Shown here: one piece after another, positions 1-10,921 of the stretch
Layout: each line of letters starts with the position of its first letter
Position numbering within the stretch: position 1 is the stretch's first letter
Assembly (NCBI RefSeq): GCF_918797505.1
Contig: NC_092795.1
Span: 5,427,434 to 5,491,433, forward strand
Direction: 5' to 3'
DNA length: 64,000 nt
Origin: Bemisia tabaci
Lineage: Eukaryota > Arthropoda > Insecta > Hemiptera > Aleyrodidae
The notes under the pieces: generated by a model
What the model saw: only the letters and a program-made list of their open reading frames with translations
Databases searched by the model: none
Told to the model about the DNA's origin: nothing
Made by a program: the position numbers and the translations under genes

Positions 1-145
1 CGACGAAACTTTTGCCGGTGAAAGTTGCTCCGTCGATTTCCTCAAAAAAAGGACCCTGCAGATACTGATCCCTTCCTCAACACGGCAGGAACGATGATAA
101 AGAACGCAAGTCGAGGGTGGATCTCTCTCGCTTACGTTGAACGTC

Positions 146-204
146 CGTCACGTCACGCCGTCACGTCACGCCGTCACGTCACGCCGTCACGTCACGCCGT
201 CACG
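146..204. repeat. 13-bp minisatellite (CGTCACGTCACGC)n
   Basis: About 4.5 head-to-tail copies of the 13-mer CGTCACGTCACGC. Each unit holds two CGTCA half-sites, the core of CREB/ATF-type sites, so the block is a dense array of such cores. Short overlapping ORFs here are only the repeat read in several frames. Confidence 0.85.
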
Positions 205-1306
205 CATGAGCGCTCTAGACGTTACATGTTCTACCTGGGGTTGGCATGTACACGTATTCCTCACGGATTCCGAAGGTACCGACACGGGCCGCATGGGTTG
301 GGGCGCAAGTCACTGCGAACATGTCTCACCACCTCACTTCAGAATACTGGTGAAACGACGCACGGACATTTGAATGTTGCCATATTCCTTCAAATAAACT
401 AATAATTTCTCCGATCAGTGGTGAATACTCCCGATTAAAATTCTCACGTACGCTAGATTGAGTCACGAATTAAAGTCTCAGAAAGATTCAACACACAATT
501 CTCACAGGTTTCTCGGAAAGTTCGTTCTGTTTTGGGAGAAATCTGACGAAGTCGGGATTTTGGTACGTTTCTCTACGTTAACCGATCGAAAAATAACGTT
601 TTTCGGTGGAGTTGGGCAACGCCGTTTGTCACTTGGAGTTACCGTACGAGTCACTTCGTCAAGACGGAGGCTCCCCGATCGGAAAGAACCGCTGAAATTT
701 TTACAGCTTCCTTCGCTCTTGATCGATTCTTGGCGAGCGCTTGCCGAACTGAGCAGCATCCCTCGGTTTTTGCAAAGGGGAACGGAACATCAGTGAGCTG
801 ATTATTGAAATGGACGGACAAAGCAAAAGGTAACGCGAAAATGAAGCGATCCTTTCGGCGAGGGCGCAGGCGGTTGGTTGTGATGAAAAAAGCAGATAAG
901 TAATAGACTAATTAACGGAAATCCTTAACCAAAAGATATATCGAACCGCTATCGAATACGATCTACTAAAGTCGCCGAGAGACGAATATTTTCGAGACCT
1001 CGCAGTAACGATTCAAGCAATGGGGGATGCAAAAGGTTACTTTTCCCCTTTGACGCATTCATGCTTGTATGTGCATAGGATTTCCATGAAACATAGTCCC
1101 TTTTATATGCATAAATACGTCCTAATGATGATTGATGAGCAGCTTATCGAGCAAAAAACGAACAAAATCGCTCTTAATGGCGTGAGTTTGTAACTCGATT
1201 TCAGCAGGAGCCCCAGGAAGATATATGTAAGGATTTTTATATGTAAACCAGAGCTCACGCGGAAAGTAAGTTACGCTTTTACGTTAGAGGGGCGACGACC
1301 TATTCT
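205..1306. other. Intergenic stretch, little recognisable
   Basis: No gene model is supportable. Overlapping short ORFs on both strands at 458-796 have no recognisable motif. Around 1063-1127 there is a decayed family D copy: the right end, with CATAGTCCCTTTTA and ATAAATACGTCC, is still readable. Confidence 0.5.
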
Positions 1307-1310
1307 AATA

Positions 1311-1562
1311 CTGCCGTGCCAAGGAAAAACGCCGTATGAACCTTCAGACGTTGCCAAATTTCCTCCAATAAAAATCGAATTTACTGAGAAAATTGTGAAT
1401 ATTTGTTTCCAAAATGTTCACTCATTGTTTTACGCAGTTTAATCTAAATGTCTGAAAATTTCAAGTACAAATATGCATACATTTCGTCAAAAACACATGT
1501 TTTATCGCAGAAAATTTGGCAACTCACGAATGTTCATACGGCGTTCTTCCTTAGCACGGCAG
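1311..1562. mobile_element. Family A inverted-repeat transposon (MITE)
   Basis: A 252-bp non-coding element with terminal inverted repeats CTGCCGTGC...GCACGGCAG. The similarity between arms extends about 50 bp inward (AACGCCGTATGAAC, then GTTGCCAAATTTCC). It is flanked by a perfect AATA duplication (1307-1310 and 1563-1566). The left end reads GTGCCAAGG instead of GTGCTAAGG. There is no internal coding capacity, so it must have moved with a transposase supplied elsewhere. Confidence 0.9.
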
Positions 1563-1566
1563 AATA

Positions 1567-2116
1567 GTCCATCGGGGATTTAATCGCAAGAGCCGGCAAC
1601 GACGGAAGTGTCACTTACAATCTGGGCTCCGCGGCGGGTAAAAGCGCTCTTTTCCGGTTGTATGATTGTTTAATGCGGAGGAAATCCAGATCTCCTGTGG
1701 AGGGTGGTGGTGGTGGAGGGGGGGAGGGGTTGATGCCTTGTTGTTGAGAGCCCATGAATAAAGAAACTCGGGGTTTTTTTTTCGCGTGATTTTCGTTTTC
1801 GACCAGCCCCGCTGGCGATACCCTTGAGGATTGAGCGCCTTGAATTCAAATGCAACACTGAGAAAAATTTAGTTGTTTTGATTACTAAAGTGGTAGCGTC
1901 CCATCTGAACTTCTTAGCAATGGAACCCCAATCAATAAGAGTGTTTTCTTTTATCGAGAGTCGTATTTTGATGGTTTAAGGTCATAGATTTGCAAAAACT
2001 GAGAGCCTCTCAAATTCCTAGCTTTTCTAGCAACTCCCAACAAAGATATTAACTGTATTCGATGCTTCAATTCAAACTTCCCGCTCGTGAATTGCAGGGA
2101 TTTCCCACCATACTAA
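1567..2116. other. Intergenic, G-rich patch, no gene
   Basis: Nothing recognisable apart from a short G-rich run with GGTGGTGG triplets at about 1698-1730. Confidence 0.4.
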
Positions 2117-2190
2117 GTCTAGACTGTAGCGCCTTGATACAACTATTCGTGTTCCATGGATGTGCGTGTTGCTTATTTAAAATTGAGGGC
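2117..2190 (+). repeat. Repeat S, left part (split by the F element)
   Basis: This segment with CAACTATTCGTGTTCC continues at 3849-3925 after the inserted F element. An uninterrupted relative lies at 4284-4405, and a further decayed one at about 49520-49575. The last 10 bases, AATTGAGGGC, are duplicated on the far side of the insertion. Confidence 0.7.
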
Positions 2191-3848
2191 TTCCAGGAAT
2201 TTATGTCCACCAACCTTTCGTCCATTAAATGAATGTCCACCGCTATTTATGTCCACTAAACGTTAAGTCCAGTCTTTATTAAGTCCACATGATTTAATGT
2301 CCAACCATGAATATGTCCAAAATTGTCCAAATTGTGGGAATGTTTTGTCCACATTTTTTTCGTTCATTTAAATGACAGGAACCACCTCAAAAATAAATGC
2401 ATACTACTACTAGTTAGTTAGTTAGTTAGTATATTTTAAGACGTTCAACGTCACAGGCTATTAACGTCTCTCTTACAGAGAATTTTGAAAATGGGAGTAT
2501 ATACGAAAATTTAGATTTATAACTTAAGAGAGGTAAAGAGTTCCTTCATTCTTAAAAACATTTCTTTCATGAATCAAGTCATGAAAGAGAACATACTCTA
2601 AGAGCAGATAAAAACATATGTTTATGTGTACACTGTGGGGATATGATAAGATGAAAACCAAAGCGGGAGCTTCGGAAACGCTCCAATGCCAAATTAAACA
2701 TTTTTCAGTAACAGATGCAGACAAAATTGAAAGTCCTCTTTAACTAGTTATTTCGTGCGCCTTCAATCTTGTAGGATACTGTGCAACGCCTCTGACGCGA
2801 AATAGTTGCTTAAAGCGTTGCGGCGCGGCAGGCAACCAGCGTGACACGTGCATAGGCGCCTACAAACCTAACGGGATACTTCACGCGTTGCGCAATGCGT
2901 GAAGTATCCCGTTAGGTTTGTAGGAGCCAGTGCGCGTTCTGCGCTGCTAACATGCCGCTCCGCTCTGTGTTAGGCTCTAATATTTAAACTCCCGGAGTCA
3001 GCATTTTTCAACTCATGATTTTGAAATGTTTGCACTCTCTGCATTGATTGAAAATAATTTAAATTGATGGGAAAAAATATGTATCACTTTATCAAAGGAG
3101 AATATTAATATAATGTGTGTTTTTTGTAAATATAATAGTGGTTCCGTGTCAAATTTAATGATTTTCAAAGCACTTTAATTTTTTATTTTACATTTTGTGC
3201 TTTTATTGTGCTGCAGCGAGGTATACGCGCAACTAAATGCTCAAAATTGGACTTATTTGACTCGAGAAGGTCGATGTACAAATAAGTTAAAAACAAAAAA
3301 TTGCGTGCTTCTTAGTTTTTTTCCTCTTTTATTAATTTTTGTATAGTTTCTTTCATCACAACTACGGCTCATTGAGATTCATATCGATGCCATTGCTTGG
3401 AAAAGGTTTTACAAATATTTACCACGTTTTAAAAATGTAAATGTTTTTAAAATGAAGTAAGCAATTTTATTAAAAAAAAGAATGTGCATTTAAGGCATAT
3501 TTTATATCGGAAATTTCAAGGATAGAAATGAAACCAAGTACTTACCAAAGACAATTTGAAAAGATGAATCAAAAGAAGAAATTAAAATGTCATTTAAAAT
3601 GTGAGTTACGATAATAACACCTCATTCTCTCTTAATTTTCTCATTTCGATATTTTCAATATAATTTTACACACGGACTAAAATATGACGCTTGAATTTGA
3701 TTTTAGTGGACTTTACATTTGTGGACTTAACTTAGTGGACGTTTAAGTAATGGACTTAACAATAGTGTGGGCTTTAGAACTGTGAACGTAAAAATTGTGG
3801 ACGAAAAGTCTGTGGACGTAAAAAAAGTTAACATAAAGTCCGTGTACC
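2191..3848. mobile_element. Family F element with iterated GTCCA subterminal motifs
   Basis: A roughly 1.66-kb non-autonomous DNA element flanked by AATTGAGGGC direct repeats (2181-2190 and 3849-3858). The left 150 bp contains about ten GTCCA motifs. The right 140 bp contains the inverse TGGAC about six times. The centre has a 64-bp palindrome (2860-2923) followed by AT-rich sequence shared with 48090-49020. No transposase ORF is present. Clustered subterminal motifs in opposite orientation at the two ends are typical of transposase-binding sites. An 8-10 bp duplication would suit a hAT-type mechanism, which is inference. Confidence 0.75.
2860..2923. repeat. 64-bp palindrome, core of family F
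   Basis: Arms of 32 bp with one mismatch, centred on TTGC|GCAA between 2891 and 2892. The same core recurs at 27967-28030, 33203-33268 and 48196-48259. It would form a cruciform in DNA or a long hairpin in RNA. Confidence 0.9.
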
Positions 3849-3925
3849 AATTGAGGGCACTTTCGCTTTTCTCACCTTCTCAGAAATACATGAGAGTTGT
3901 CGTTCGTTGTTGGACTCAAATAACA
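3849..3925 (+). repeat. Repeat S, right part
   Basis: Continuation of the repeat interrupted at 2190. It matches the second half of the uninterrupted copy at 4284-4405 (CTTTTCTCACC, then CAGAAAT). Confidence 0.7.
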
Positions 3926-4283
3926 GAGTACATATAAAGGTAGAGGATTACTAGTTAGCGGCAAGAAGTCAAAGTATCCAGGGCTAATAATTGAATCGGT
4001 CATTCGCAATTAGACTTAAGCGCCAAAGATGAAGACAAGAGAAAAAATTAGAAACAGTGTTTCTGCAATAATCGACTCGTTTAAAACCTTACATCATATA
4101 ATTATGTGATGAGTCTATTCATCGCTTCAATATTTTAAAGCTCTGAAATTTAGGACGGATCGATAAAACTTTTTTACTGTTTTCCTGGTATTGTAATTTC
4201 TGCCCTTAAGTCACTTTTAGAATGACAGATTCAACTTGGTGTTCATCTCGACCTACGAATACTACACTGATCGTGAGTTGGTT

Positions 4284-4405
4284 GTGGCGCCTTTATGCAA
4301 CTATTCGTGTTCCGTGGATGTGCAAGTTGCATGTTCAAAATTGAAGGCACTTTTGCTTTTCTCACCTCTTCAGAAATGCATTGGAGTTTTCGTTAGTTGT
4401 TGCAC
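4284..4405 (+). repeat. Repeat S, uninterrupted copy
   Basis: A direct repeat of the sequence flanking the F element, with CAACTATTCGTGTTCC and then AAAATTGAAGGCACTTTTGC uninterrupted. It shows what the insertion site looked like before the F element arrived. Confidence 0.7.
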
Positions 4406-4760
4406 CCGAAAAAAATGCCTCTGTAGAGAATTATTGCATCTCAATCCTTTTACTACAAAAAAAGTGCCGTTATCTAATTGGTCAACGAATTTCAGGCCTT
4501 CATGAATTTTCTGATTTCCAGATTTTGGAATAATTTCTAAACAAAATTTGATGGGTATTGTCGCCGAGAATTATCCTCTTTCTGTTAGCTTTATTCATCG
4601 CTCCCTCGATGTAACAAATTTCTATTGACCAGGTTCGTTCACTCAGATACCAGGTTCCCAAAACAGAGATCACGAATTCATACCAGAAACTCATAAAATA
4701 AATTGAAAGAAATTAATTGTAAATTTGATTCACGTAGCTTGTAAATTTTTATGCGCAACT

Positions 4761-5045
4761 ACATACATAAGAGTGGCTTTCATTGTGCTCTCTGGTGCTC
4801 TGCAACGCTTAACCACCACAGCGCCCAATCCTCCCACAACCCTTCGGTGAGTTGGTACTCCCTCATTTCATTTGAAACCCCTTCCGCCATCCTTTGCCTA
4901 GGCACCCCATTTGTCTCCTCCCAGGAGGAACCCAATCAAGCATCTTCTTTTGCAGCCTCTTTACGCCACCCTGTCAGCATGACCACACCAAAGCTGTTTG
5001 GTCATAACGTCGGATACGCTGTCAATTAATTTTCGACTTGCACAA
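4761..5045 (-). pseudogene. Non-LTR retrotransposon 3' fragment, frameshifted
   Basis: The minus strand encodes the C-terminal tail of an endonuclease-reverse transcriptase, in pieces. KQLWCGHADRVA is followed after a stop and a frameshift by KKMLDWVPPGRR and then EMREYQLTEGLWEDWALWWL. Compare the better-preserved copy at 13966-14191. The element's 3' end is a short (TATG)n-like tail at 4761-4769, in the style of RTE-type elements. It is 5'-truncated and dead. Confidence 0.75.
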
Positions 5046-5149
5046 TCTAACGCACTCTATCATCACGGATTAGCGCAACTGACCCATCGCAAAATGCAGT
5101 CAAAATGCCTTTAATCGAATCAGCACCAAACTGCAGGCGCGAAAAAAAT

Positions 5150-5570
5150 TCGGGAACCCCTCAATAAACTTGGCGCGACCCTGACCTTTCCGGCTGTCCG
5201 TTCCGCGGGAGGATCTCCAGCGGCAGCCGCAAGATCGCGCTGAAAAGCCCGAGAGTCCGAGCAACTCGCGCGTCGCGGGAGGCGAATCGCGCGCACTGCG
5301 GCAACGAGGCGATTTCGCGCGTCATTAAACTAAACTCGCTGTGCGTAAAAGTGAAGGTTTTATTGACTAACATCGCCCGGTAATGTGGGCTCTTTACACC
5401 TCACCGTACGTCCTCCTCGGCCAGAACCGCGTAACTCAACTTGACGTCCTGCAGGTCGATGCGCGGTTTTGGCATCCTCGCCCCTCGGAATTAATTTAGA
5501 GCTCTGATTGCTTTCCTCTGTCGGAGGGGCGCTAACGGCCCGTTTTACTGTTCGTACGAGTGGGCGTTTT
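5150..5570. other. CpG-rich segment, no assignable gene
   Basis: GC- and CpG-rich compared with its surroundings (GCGCGTCGCGGGAGGCG near 5270). Minus-strand ORFs of 70 and 136 codons run through it, but they lack any recognisable domain. It could be a promoter or first exon of an unseen transcript. I cannot decide from sequence. Confidence 0.3.
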
Positions 5571-5841
5571 CTAACACGACTGACTGATGAGATAAACGCG
5601 TATCTAGTGGTTTTTATCTGATAAAGCGTTGCCTCTCTGACGAAAGGACGTATTGCTGTTTTGACATAAGCCCCAGAAAGCATAGAGTTATACGGAGAAT
5701 AGAGTTCACTCATAAATTGAGACACGACAATACGCCAGAGGAGATACGACATTAATTCGAGGAGGAGCAATCAGACGCTTAAAGTTGTCGCTAATTTTGC
5801 TCGTTATCGACTGATTTAGTGGAAACGTCACCCGTTTTATA

Positions 5842-6094
5842 CTGCCGCACCAAGGAAAAATGCCGTATGAACCTTCAGGCGTTGCCAAATTTCCATTTAT
5901 AAAACACGAATTTTCTGGTAAACTTGTGAATATTTTTCGTCCAATTTTTCAGATAACTTCGTTTGCAATTTCACCTAAAGTTCCCGAAAATTCCAAGGAA
6001 TAATTTTCATGACTTTTCTAAAAAATGAACATTTTATTGAAGGAAATCTGGCAACTCTGGAATGTTCATACGGCATTCTTCCTTAGAACGGCAG
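5842..6094. mobile_element. Family A MITE
   Basis: A 253-bp copy flanked by a perfect TATA duplication (5838-5841 and 6095-6098). Termini are slightly decayed (CTGCCGCACCAAGG on the left, CCTTAGAACGGCAG on the right). Confidence 0.9.
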
Positions 6095-6114
6095 TATACC
6101 GCAGTTCGATGGTT

Positions 6115-6220
6115 CATTGTAAATCGACACATAACTGTATCTTACTCGCGGCATGGTGGTAAAATCCGTGTATCGTGTTTCTTGCAATCGAAATTTCTCG
6201 TGTTGAGCGAGTCGTAAATT
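6115..6220 (+). repeat. Dispersed repeat shared with 32420-32520
   Basis: A block running from CGCGGCATGGTGGTAA through TGTTTCTTGC to a diverged GTCGTAAATTGATTT. It matches 32420-32520 in the same orientation. Class unknown. Confidence 0.5.
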
Positions 6221-6429
6221 GATTTAAATCACAATAATTTACTCTTTAATATAAATTTATAAGATTAACGCATGACGCTTAACTCCTGAGGCACGAAGCA
6301 GTTTGAGGGGTATCGGACTGCGAAGCTGTCAGTGGGCGTAGCCCCTTCGTTGTACTCAATAAAGATGATTACCTCCGCACAAAATTTGCACGTGAGATTG
6401 TGTATATTATGTTGTTTTCATTAGAATCA

Positions 6430-6542
6430 GCGCAAAAAGGATCCCCAAACAGATCGTTTGTTTCGAATACCTTAGTAATCGATTGTTTGCCATAACTTCA
6501 AATGGAGGAATAACGATTATCGATCATTCACGCTTCGTCACT
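6430..6542. mobile_element. Family L MITE, truncated
   Basis: The right two thirds of a family L element: AAAAGGATC, then ATCGATCATTCACGC, ending in CGTCACTG. The left CAGTGGCG end is missing. Confidence 0.6.
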
Positions 6543-6603
6543 GCTTCGATTTGCAAATCACAGACCCATTCCACCCCCTCCTCTTACAGTGTCCAGTTTG
6601 CTT

Positions 6604-6813
6604 CACCGAAAAAAAGTGAAGTTGATTTAACAATCTTGATGTAAAAAAAGTGAGTGAGAACTCACAAAATGCTGAATTACCCGCCACAACAGTTGGTTTT
6701 CCATCTTGACATTACTAAAGTAACTGCTGTTAGCGGTTAATTCAGTATTTGAATGTTCTCCCACATTTTTTTCACATCCAGAATGTTAAATCAACTTCAC
6801 TTTTTTTTCGGTG
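6604..6813. mobile_element. Family H MITE
   Basis: 210 bp bounded by CACCGAAAAAAAGTGAAGTT and its inverse AACTTCACTTTTTTTTCGGTG. The inner arms are also complementary around the CTGAATTACCCGCC region. A second copy at 33427-33638 is close in sequence and length. Confidence 0.85.
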
Positions 6814-6851
6814 TTGCAACAGTTGATCGAAACGGAGGAAAAAAATTCCAA

Positions 6852-6875
6852 TTACATGACGATAGCGTCATGTAA
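6852..6875. repeat. Perfect 10-bp stem hairpin
   Basis: TTACATGACG, loop ATAG, CGTCATGTAA: a perfect inverted repeat with a 4-base loop. Function unknown. Confidence 0.7.
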
Positions 6876-7454
6876 CATTAGGCAACAATTATTGGAGATT
6901 AATGGAGGGAAGCGAAATTATGAACACAAAAGTTAGATCGTTGAGAAGGGGTGTTCTCGAATACTCCAGATGATTTAGCCTAAATTTTGTGTTACCGACG
7001 AAAGTTCAGTCAGAATGTCTAATTAAGACTGACGGATCTTCATTTTCTCAGCCAAAAAAGTAGAATATATGACAGCGCTGTACCAAATGTAGAATTTCCG
7101 CGCGACACTCGCAATATCCGTCTACCGAGTAAAGCCCCCTCAAAATGTTTTCCAGGATTCGATCAATGCAAGATCGTCTGCGACTGGTCTGGTCGGCGCC
7201 TCAATAAGATATGATGATACGCGTTCATAAAATGATGAGGAGTTCAAAAAGGGTAAAGAACGAACAATAAGATGAAGTATGAGATAAGAATTTATTACGT
7301 CGAGAATGACACGTTCAATGACATCAAAGAAACCAGTAAGCTTTTTATTTTTTTTACGATGCCGAAGGTACATTTACAGGGTGTTCCTAAATCCTTCGAG
7401 ATTATTCCTCGGAGCGAATGATGCTCTTGAATGAGCTAAGAAAAATCACACATT
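6876..7454. other. Intergenic, no gene seen
   Basis: AT-rich sequence with only short ORFs (longest 77 codons, minus strand) and no motif. Confidence 0.4.
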
Positions 7455-7708
7455 TCGTTGTCTCCCTCGCGAGAGAACATAACTACATTTCAATGTTGCC
7501 TAATTTCCCCTCGCCAATCGCATTTTCACCAACAAAATCCTGGGCGCGTTTGCTCGAATTCCACTGATTTTTCTTCTATATTACGCAAAAATGAGACAAA
7601 GTTCAGACAAAAATTATACATTTACATTCTTGTAAAAAATTGAATGACTTGGAGCCAACTTTGCAACTTTGGAATGGAGTTATGTTTCTTCCTCTGGGAA
7701 ACGACGAT
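7455..7708. mobile_element. Family Q MITE
   Basis: Left end CGTTGTCTCCCTCGCGAGAG and right end CTCTGGGAAACGACGA are inverse to each other. Inner arms share the CATTTCAATGTTGCCTAATTT theme with its complement. Related remnants with GGGAAACGACGA lie near 9160-9190, 17700-17755 and 28780-28850. Confidence 0.6.
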
Positions 7709-7717
7709 TGTTTTTGT

Positions 7718-7801
7718 AATTGGACGTATTTATGCTAAAAGAAACTATGTCTCTAGCAAACCTTATGCACATAGTTCCTTTTAGCATAAATACGTCCAAT
7801 T
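7718..7801. mobile_element. Family D MITE, short near-perfect fold-back
   Basis: An 84-bp inverted repeat: AATTGGACGTATTTATGCTA at one end and its complement at the other, with ACTATGT/ACATAGT inside. Other copies are at 12212-12341, 59998-60126 and 57654-57736. Confidence 0.85.
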
Positions 7802-7938
7802 GTGATGATTAGTCATTCTGAAAAACACGAAATCTATGGCTCTGTAGACCAGGTTACACGTTAAAGTCTACATACGGTTTAGAGTCTTAGTATAGATTAT
7901 ACAGAGGTCAAAACGATGCGATCACGGGACTAGCTATA

Positions 7939-8191
7939 CTGCCATGCTAAGGAGAAACGCCGTATGAACCTACAGACGTTGGCAAATGTCCTTTGGTAAA
8001 TCTCAAACTTTTGGGGAAATGTGTAAATATTTCTTCTCCAATTTTTCAGATAATTTTGTTTGCAATTTAAACTAAAGTTCCTGAAAATTTCAAGGAGAAA
8101 TATTCATAGCTTTCCTCGAAAATCAATTTTTTATCTGAGAAAATTCGGCAACTCTCGAATGTTCATACAGCGTTGTTCCTTAGCACGGCAG
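7939..8191. mobile_element. Family A MITE
   Basis: A 253-bp copy with a perfect TATA duplication (7935-7938 and 8192-8195). The left terminus is CTGCCATGCTAAGG and the right is CCTTAGCACGGCAG. Confidence 0.9.
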
Positions 8192-8199
8192 TATAACCG

Positions 8200-8790
8200 G
8201 ATGTTGAGGAGAGGAATTCAGCATATTAATGTCCTCCCCCTTTGACTCAAAGGTCCGCGGTGATGTCTTTCCTGGAGATACCATGCCTGAGATACAGACC
8301 TTTTCAGAGACATTCATCAGAGGGGATTTCGAAGAATCACTCCTACGCTGCTTGACTTTCAAAGTTCAGCTTTGGAAAGAAAACAGTGTCATTTTCATCC
8401 TGGAATATCACACTAGATTCTGTTTTTGGTCACCTCCACCCGAAAAAATACTCATACGTAAAGATGGATCAGAACGGGTCCAGCAAAACGGCATCACCGG
8501 ATTCCCTGCATTTAAACCTATGTTAATTAATCTATTCTTATCGGAGCACCAGGCCCCTCCGAGAATCGATACATTTTCACAGGTTTTAATGGAGAAAAAC
8601 AATGTTGCCAATATGCTGGATCCGCCAATGATATGGATAAACCACAGGGAAAGGGACTGAACTCCTTGAAAAATCAAATTTGAGTAATTCATATACAGTA
8701 AATTGCGACAGTTAGTACCCAGAAGTGTCAAACTATCGATGTGAAAGTGACTGAAAGTGTGCCGTTCGAAAAACATAGCTTCTAGAAAAA
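8200..8790. other. Unassigned block with ORFs on both strands
   Basis: A 143-codon + strand ORF (8229-8660) overlaps a 122-codon minus-strand ORF (8408-8776). The composition is less AT-rich than around it. Neither translation shows a domain or signal I recognise, and neither has convincing flanking splice sites. An exon of an unknown gene or an old transposon fragment are both possible. Confidence 0.2.
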
Positions 8791-9925
8791 GCTGCTTAAA
8801 TGGAACTCTGCAACGTTGCGGATGGGAAATTTTAAGGTGTCCGATATTTTGTAAATTTCATTTGTAAAATGAAATTACTAAGAGAACTGAGCACGAGGAT
8901 ATCCATGGTTTCTAAAACTAATTACTATAGAAGAAATTATGACAAAATAACCTAATCTGCTAAAATACATGTATTTAAGGGAAAATTAATTCATTTTACA
9001 AAAACGCGGCCCTCCAATTTTCATTCAAAATGTTTCTAACTTTTGCATGAACTTGGAGGAAAAATCAGTGAAATTTTCAATCAGAAATGTCCGAGATTTT
9101 CTACGTAAAAATACAATTCGTATGCGAAGAAAGTCGGCAGCATTGAAATATAGTTGCGTTCTTTCGTGGGGAAAACGACGATGAACTCATTCACATATCC
9201 AAGGATTATCATAGATGAATAAGACAAACGTATTTTCATTGATTCCGGCAGAGATGGAACACAAAAAAGCTACCTCCGGAATTAAATCCAAAAGTTCACC
9301 GTAGTGGCACCCTGTGAATATCGTTCAGCGGGAAGGAGATAAAATTAAGGTGAGTGATCAAAAAGTCGCTCAATAGAACTTTGCCGAGTACAAATTGAAT
9401 TCGCAAAATCGAGTCGAGATGTGCGATCAAGGGAACAATAGCGGGTGAACGACTCCTTGAGATCGGCACAACGGAGCGGTTGTGGCTGAATCAGGAAAAG
9501 AAATAAATGGAATGATCTCATGAATATATCGTGGTAATTTTCAAACAGGATATCTCCGATTCCGTAAGCCATTGTGGTATATTGTTGATTACCGCAGAGG
9601 TATCTGCTCTGCTCTTGCCATAAAAGTGTTATCTTGTTAAACCTCTTTGATGACAGTGATGTAAATCAAATGTGGCCTCCTATGGAAAGAAGATGTTTAC
9701 AGAACGACCATGAATCCTACAAGCCAATATATTATGGAGACACTACACAATGCAATTTTCCCAATAATATAGAAGTTATTTTTGGAATTCAACGCTCAGA
9801 TTACCCAACTAAAAAATCGAGCGATTGATATGGCTCACCTCTTCTAATTTGCAAAAACTCGCCCAGCAATGTGCTCACCAAGATATTTATCAACCATCAT
9901 TGGGGAATTTAATAATCGTCAGTCA
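8790..9925. other. Intergenic with old family Q debris
   Basis: 8800-9190 holds decayed family Q-like sequence ending GGGGAAAACGACGATGA. 9200-9925 has nothing recognisable beyond short ORFs. Confidence 0.4.
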
Positions 9926-9931
9926 TAATTG

Positions 9932-10191
9932 CTGCCGTGCTAAGGAAAAACAAAGTAAGAAACTTCAGGCGTTGCCAAATATCCTTTGATAAATCGTGAA
10001 CTTTTGGGAAAATTTGTGAATAGGTTTCCTCGAATTTTTCAGATAATTTTTTTTTTGCAATTTCAACTAAATTACGTTCCTGATAATTTGAAGGAAAAAT
10101 ACTCATAGCTTTCCTCGAAAATAAATATATTATCTGAGGAAATTTGGCAACTCTCGAATGTTCATACGGCGTTTTTTCCTTAGCACGGCAG
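9932..10191. mobile_element. Family A MITE
   Basis: 260-bp copy, CTGCCGTGCTAAGG to CCTTAGCACGGCAG. Flanks ATTG and ATGG are an imperfect pair, so the duplication has decayed or differs. A further right-end remnant (TCATACGG, then CCTTAGCACGG) lies at about 10230-10256. Confidence 0.85.
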
Positions 10192-10361
10192 ATGGGAAAA
10201 TCCATGATCATCAGTTATCATTTTCCGAAGACTCATACGGTTTGCCTTAGCACGGTATCGTAGTAGTTTCAACAACCAATTCGACGGCTAAAGTGCGGAA
10301 TTCCTTACCTCCTGTTTTGCAGTGTTTCAAAATGTCCGCTTCTATTTTGTCAAATTTAAAA

Positions 10362-10541
10362 ATGTCCGAAAGGACCTGTTCAGAGAGCGACATTGAATAC
10401 GATCCTGAGTGGTCCATTAAGAGTGAAAAGTCGAAAGTTGAGCGGTGGCGCTATCTGGAGGAAAAAGCTTGGCACCGGAGCCCCGGCGTCGCACAGTGGG
10501 TCGAGTCAATCAGAGAGATCGGACATGAAATTCTTGGCTAA
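10362..10541 (+). CDS. Possible short ORF or exon, 59 residues
   Basis: Starts MSERTCSESDIEYDPEWSIK and ends HEILG-stop; rich in charged and Trp residues, with no signal peptide, membrane segment or known domain. Local composition is more coding-like than its surroundings. The upstream bases (about 10270-10350) belong to a dispersed repeat containing GTGTTTCAAAATGTCCGC, and a CCTGTTTTGCAG acceptor-like string lies at about 10309-10322. It could be a terminal exon, a retroposed fragment or chance. I do not recognise the protein. Confidence 0.22.
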   Translation: MSERTCSESDIEYDPEWSIKSEKSKVERWRYLEEKAWHRSPGVAQWVESIREIGHEILG

Positions 10542-10669
10542 AACTGCATAATTTGATGTTTATTTCTTCACATTTTAAAATTTTGAGGAGTGCTACTAGA
10601 AGAAAATTTCACCGCGAGAAAACCAATGAAACTACTTTTAATACACCTCAAAGTTTTGTATCATCGGAG

Positions 10670-10921
10670 TTGGACTGAGTTAGGCAGAAAGGAACCAACC
10701 CACGTTTTGGAAAAAATTGAGTTATGAGTGGTTTTGAACTCAACCACTGCTCTACTATCTATCGCCAAAAATTCAAAGTTCTTGTTGGAGCAAATTCTGC
10801 AGAAATTGAACTTGAAGTTTAACTTTTACATTGAGTCCTATGCAGGAGCTAAACTTTAAGCCTCTTTTTCTCGGTTCGATCGGCTCTTCGGCTTGGTTCC
10901 TTTCTGTTTAACTCCGTCCAG
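10670..10921. mobile_element. Family R MITE
   Basis: Ends TTGGACTGAGTTAGGCAGAA and its inverse (TTCTGTTTAACTCCGTCCAG) enclose about 250 bp. AGAAAGGAACCAA is shared by both arms. A decayed end recurs at about 53571-53600. Confidence 0.7.

Noticed and set aside
8229..8776. Overlapping 143- and 122-codon ORFs on opposite strands
   Set aside because: No recognisable domain, no splice support, and coding evidence is equal for both strands; kept only as an unassigned block.
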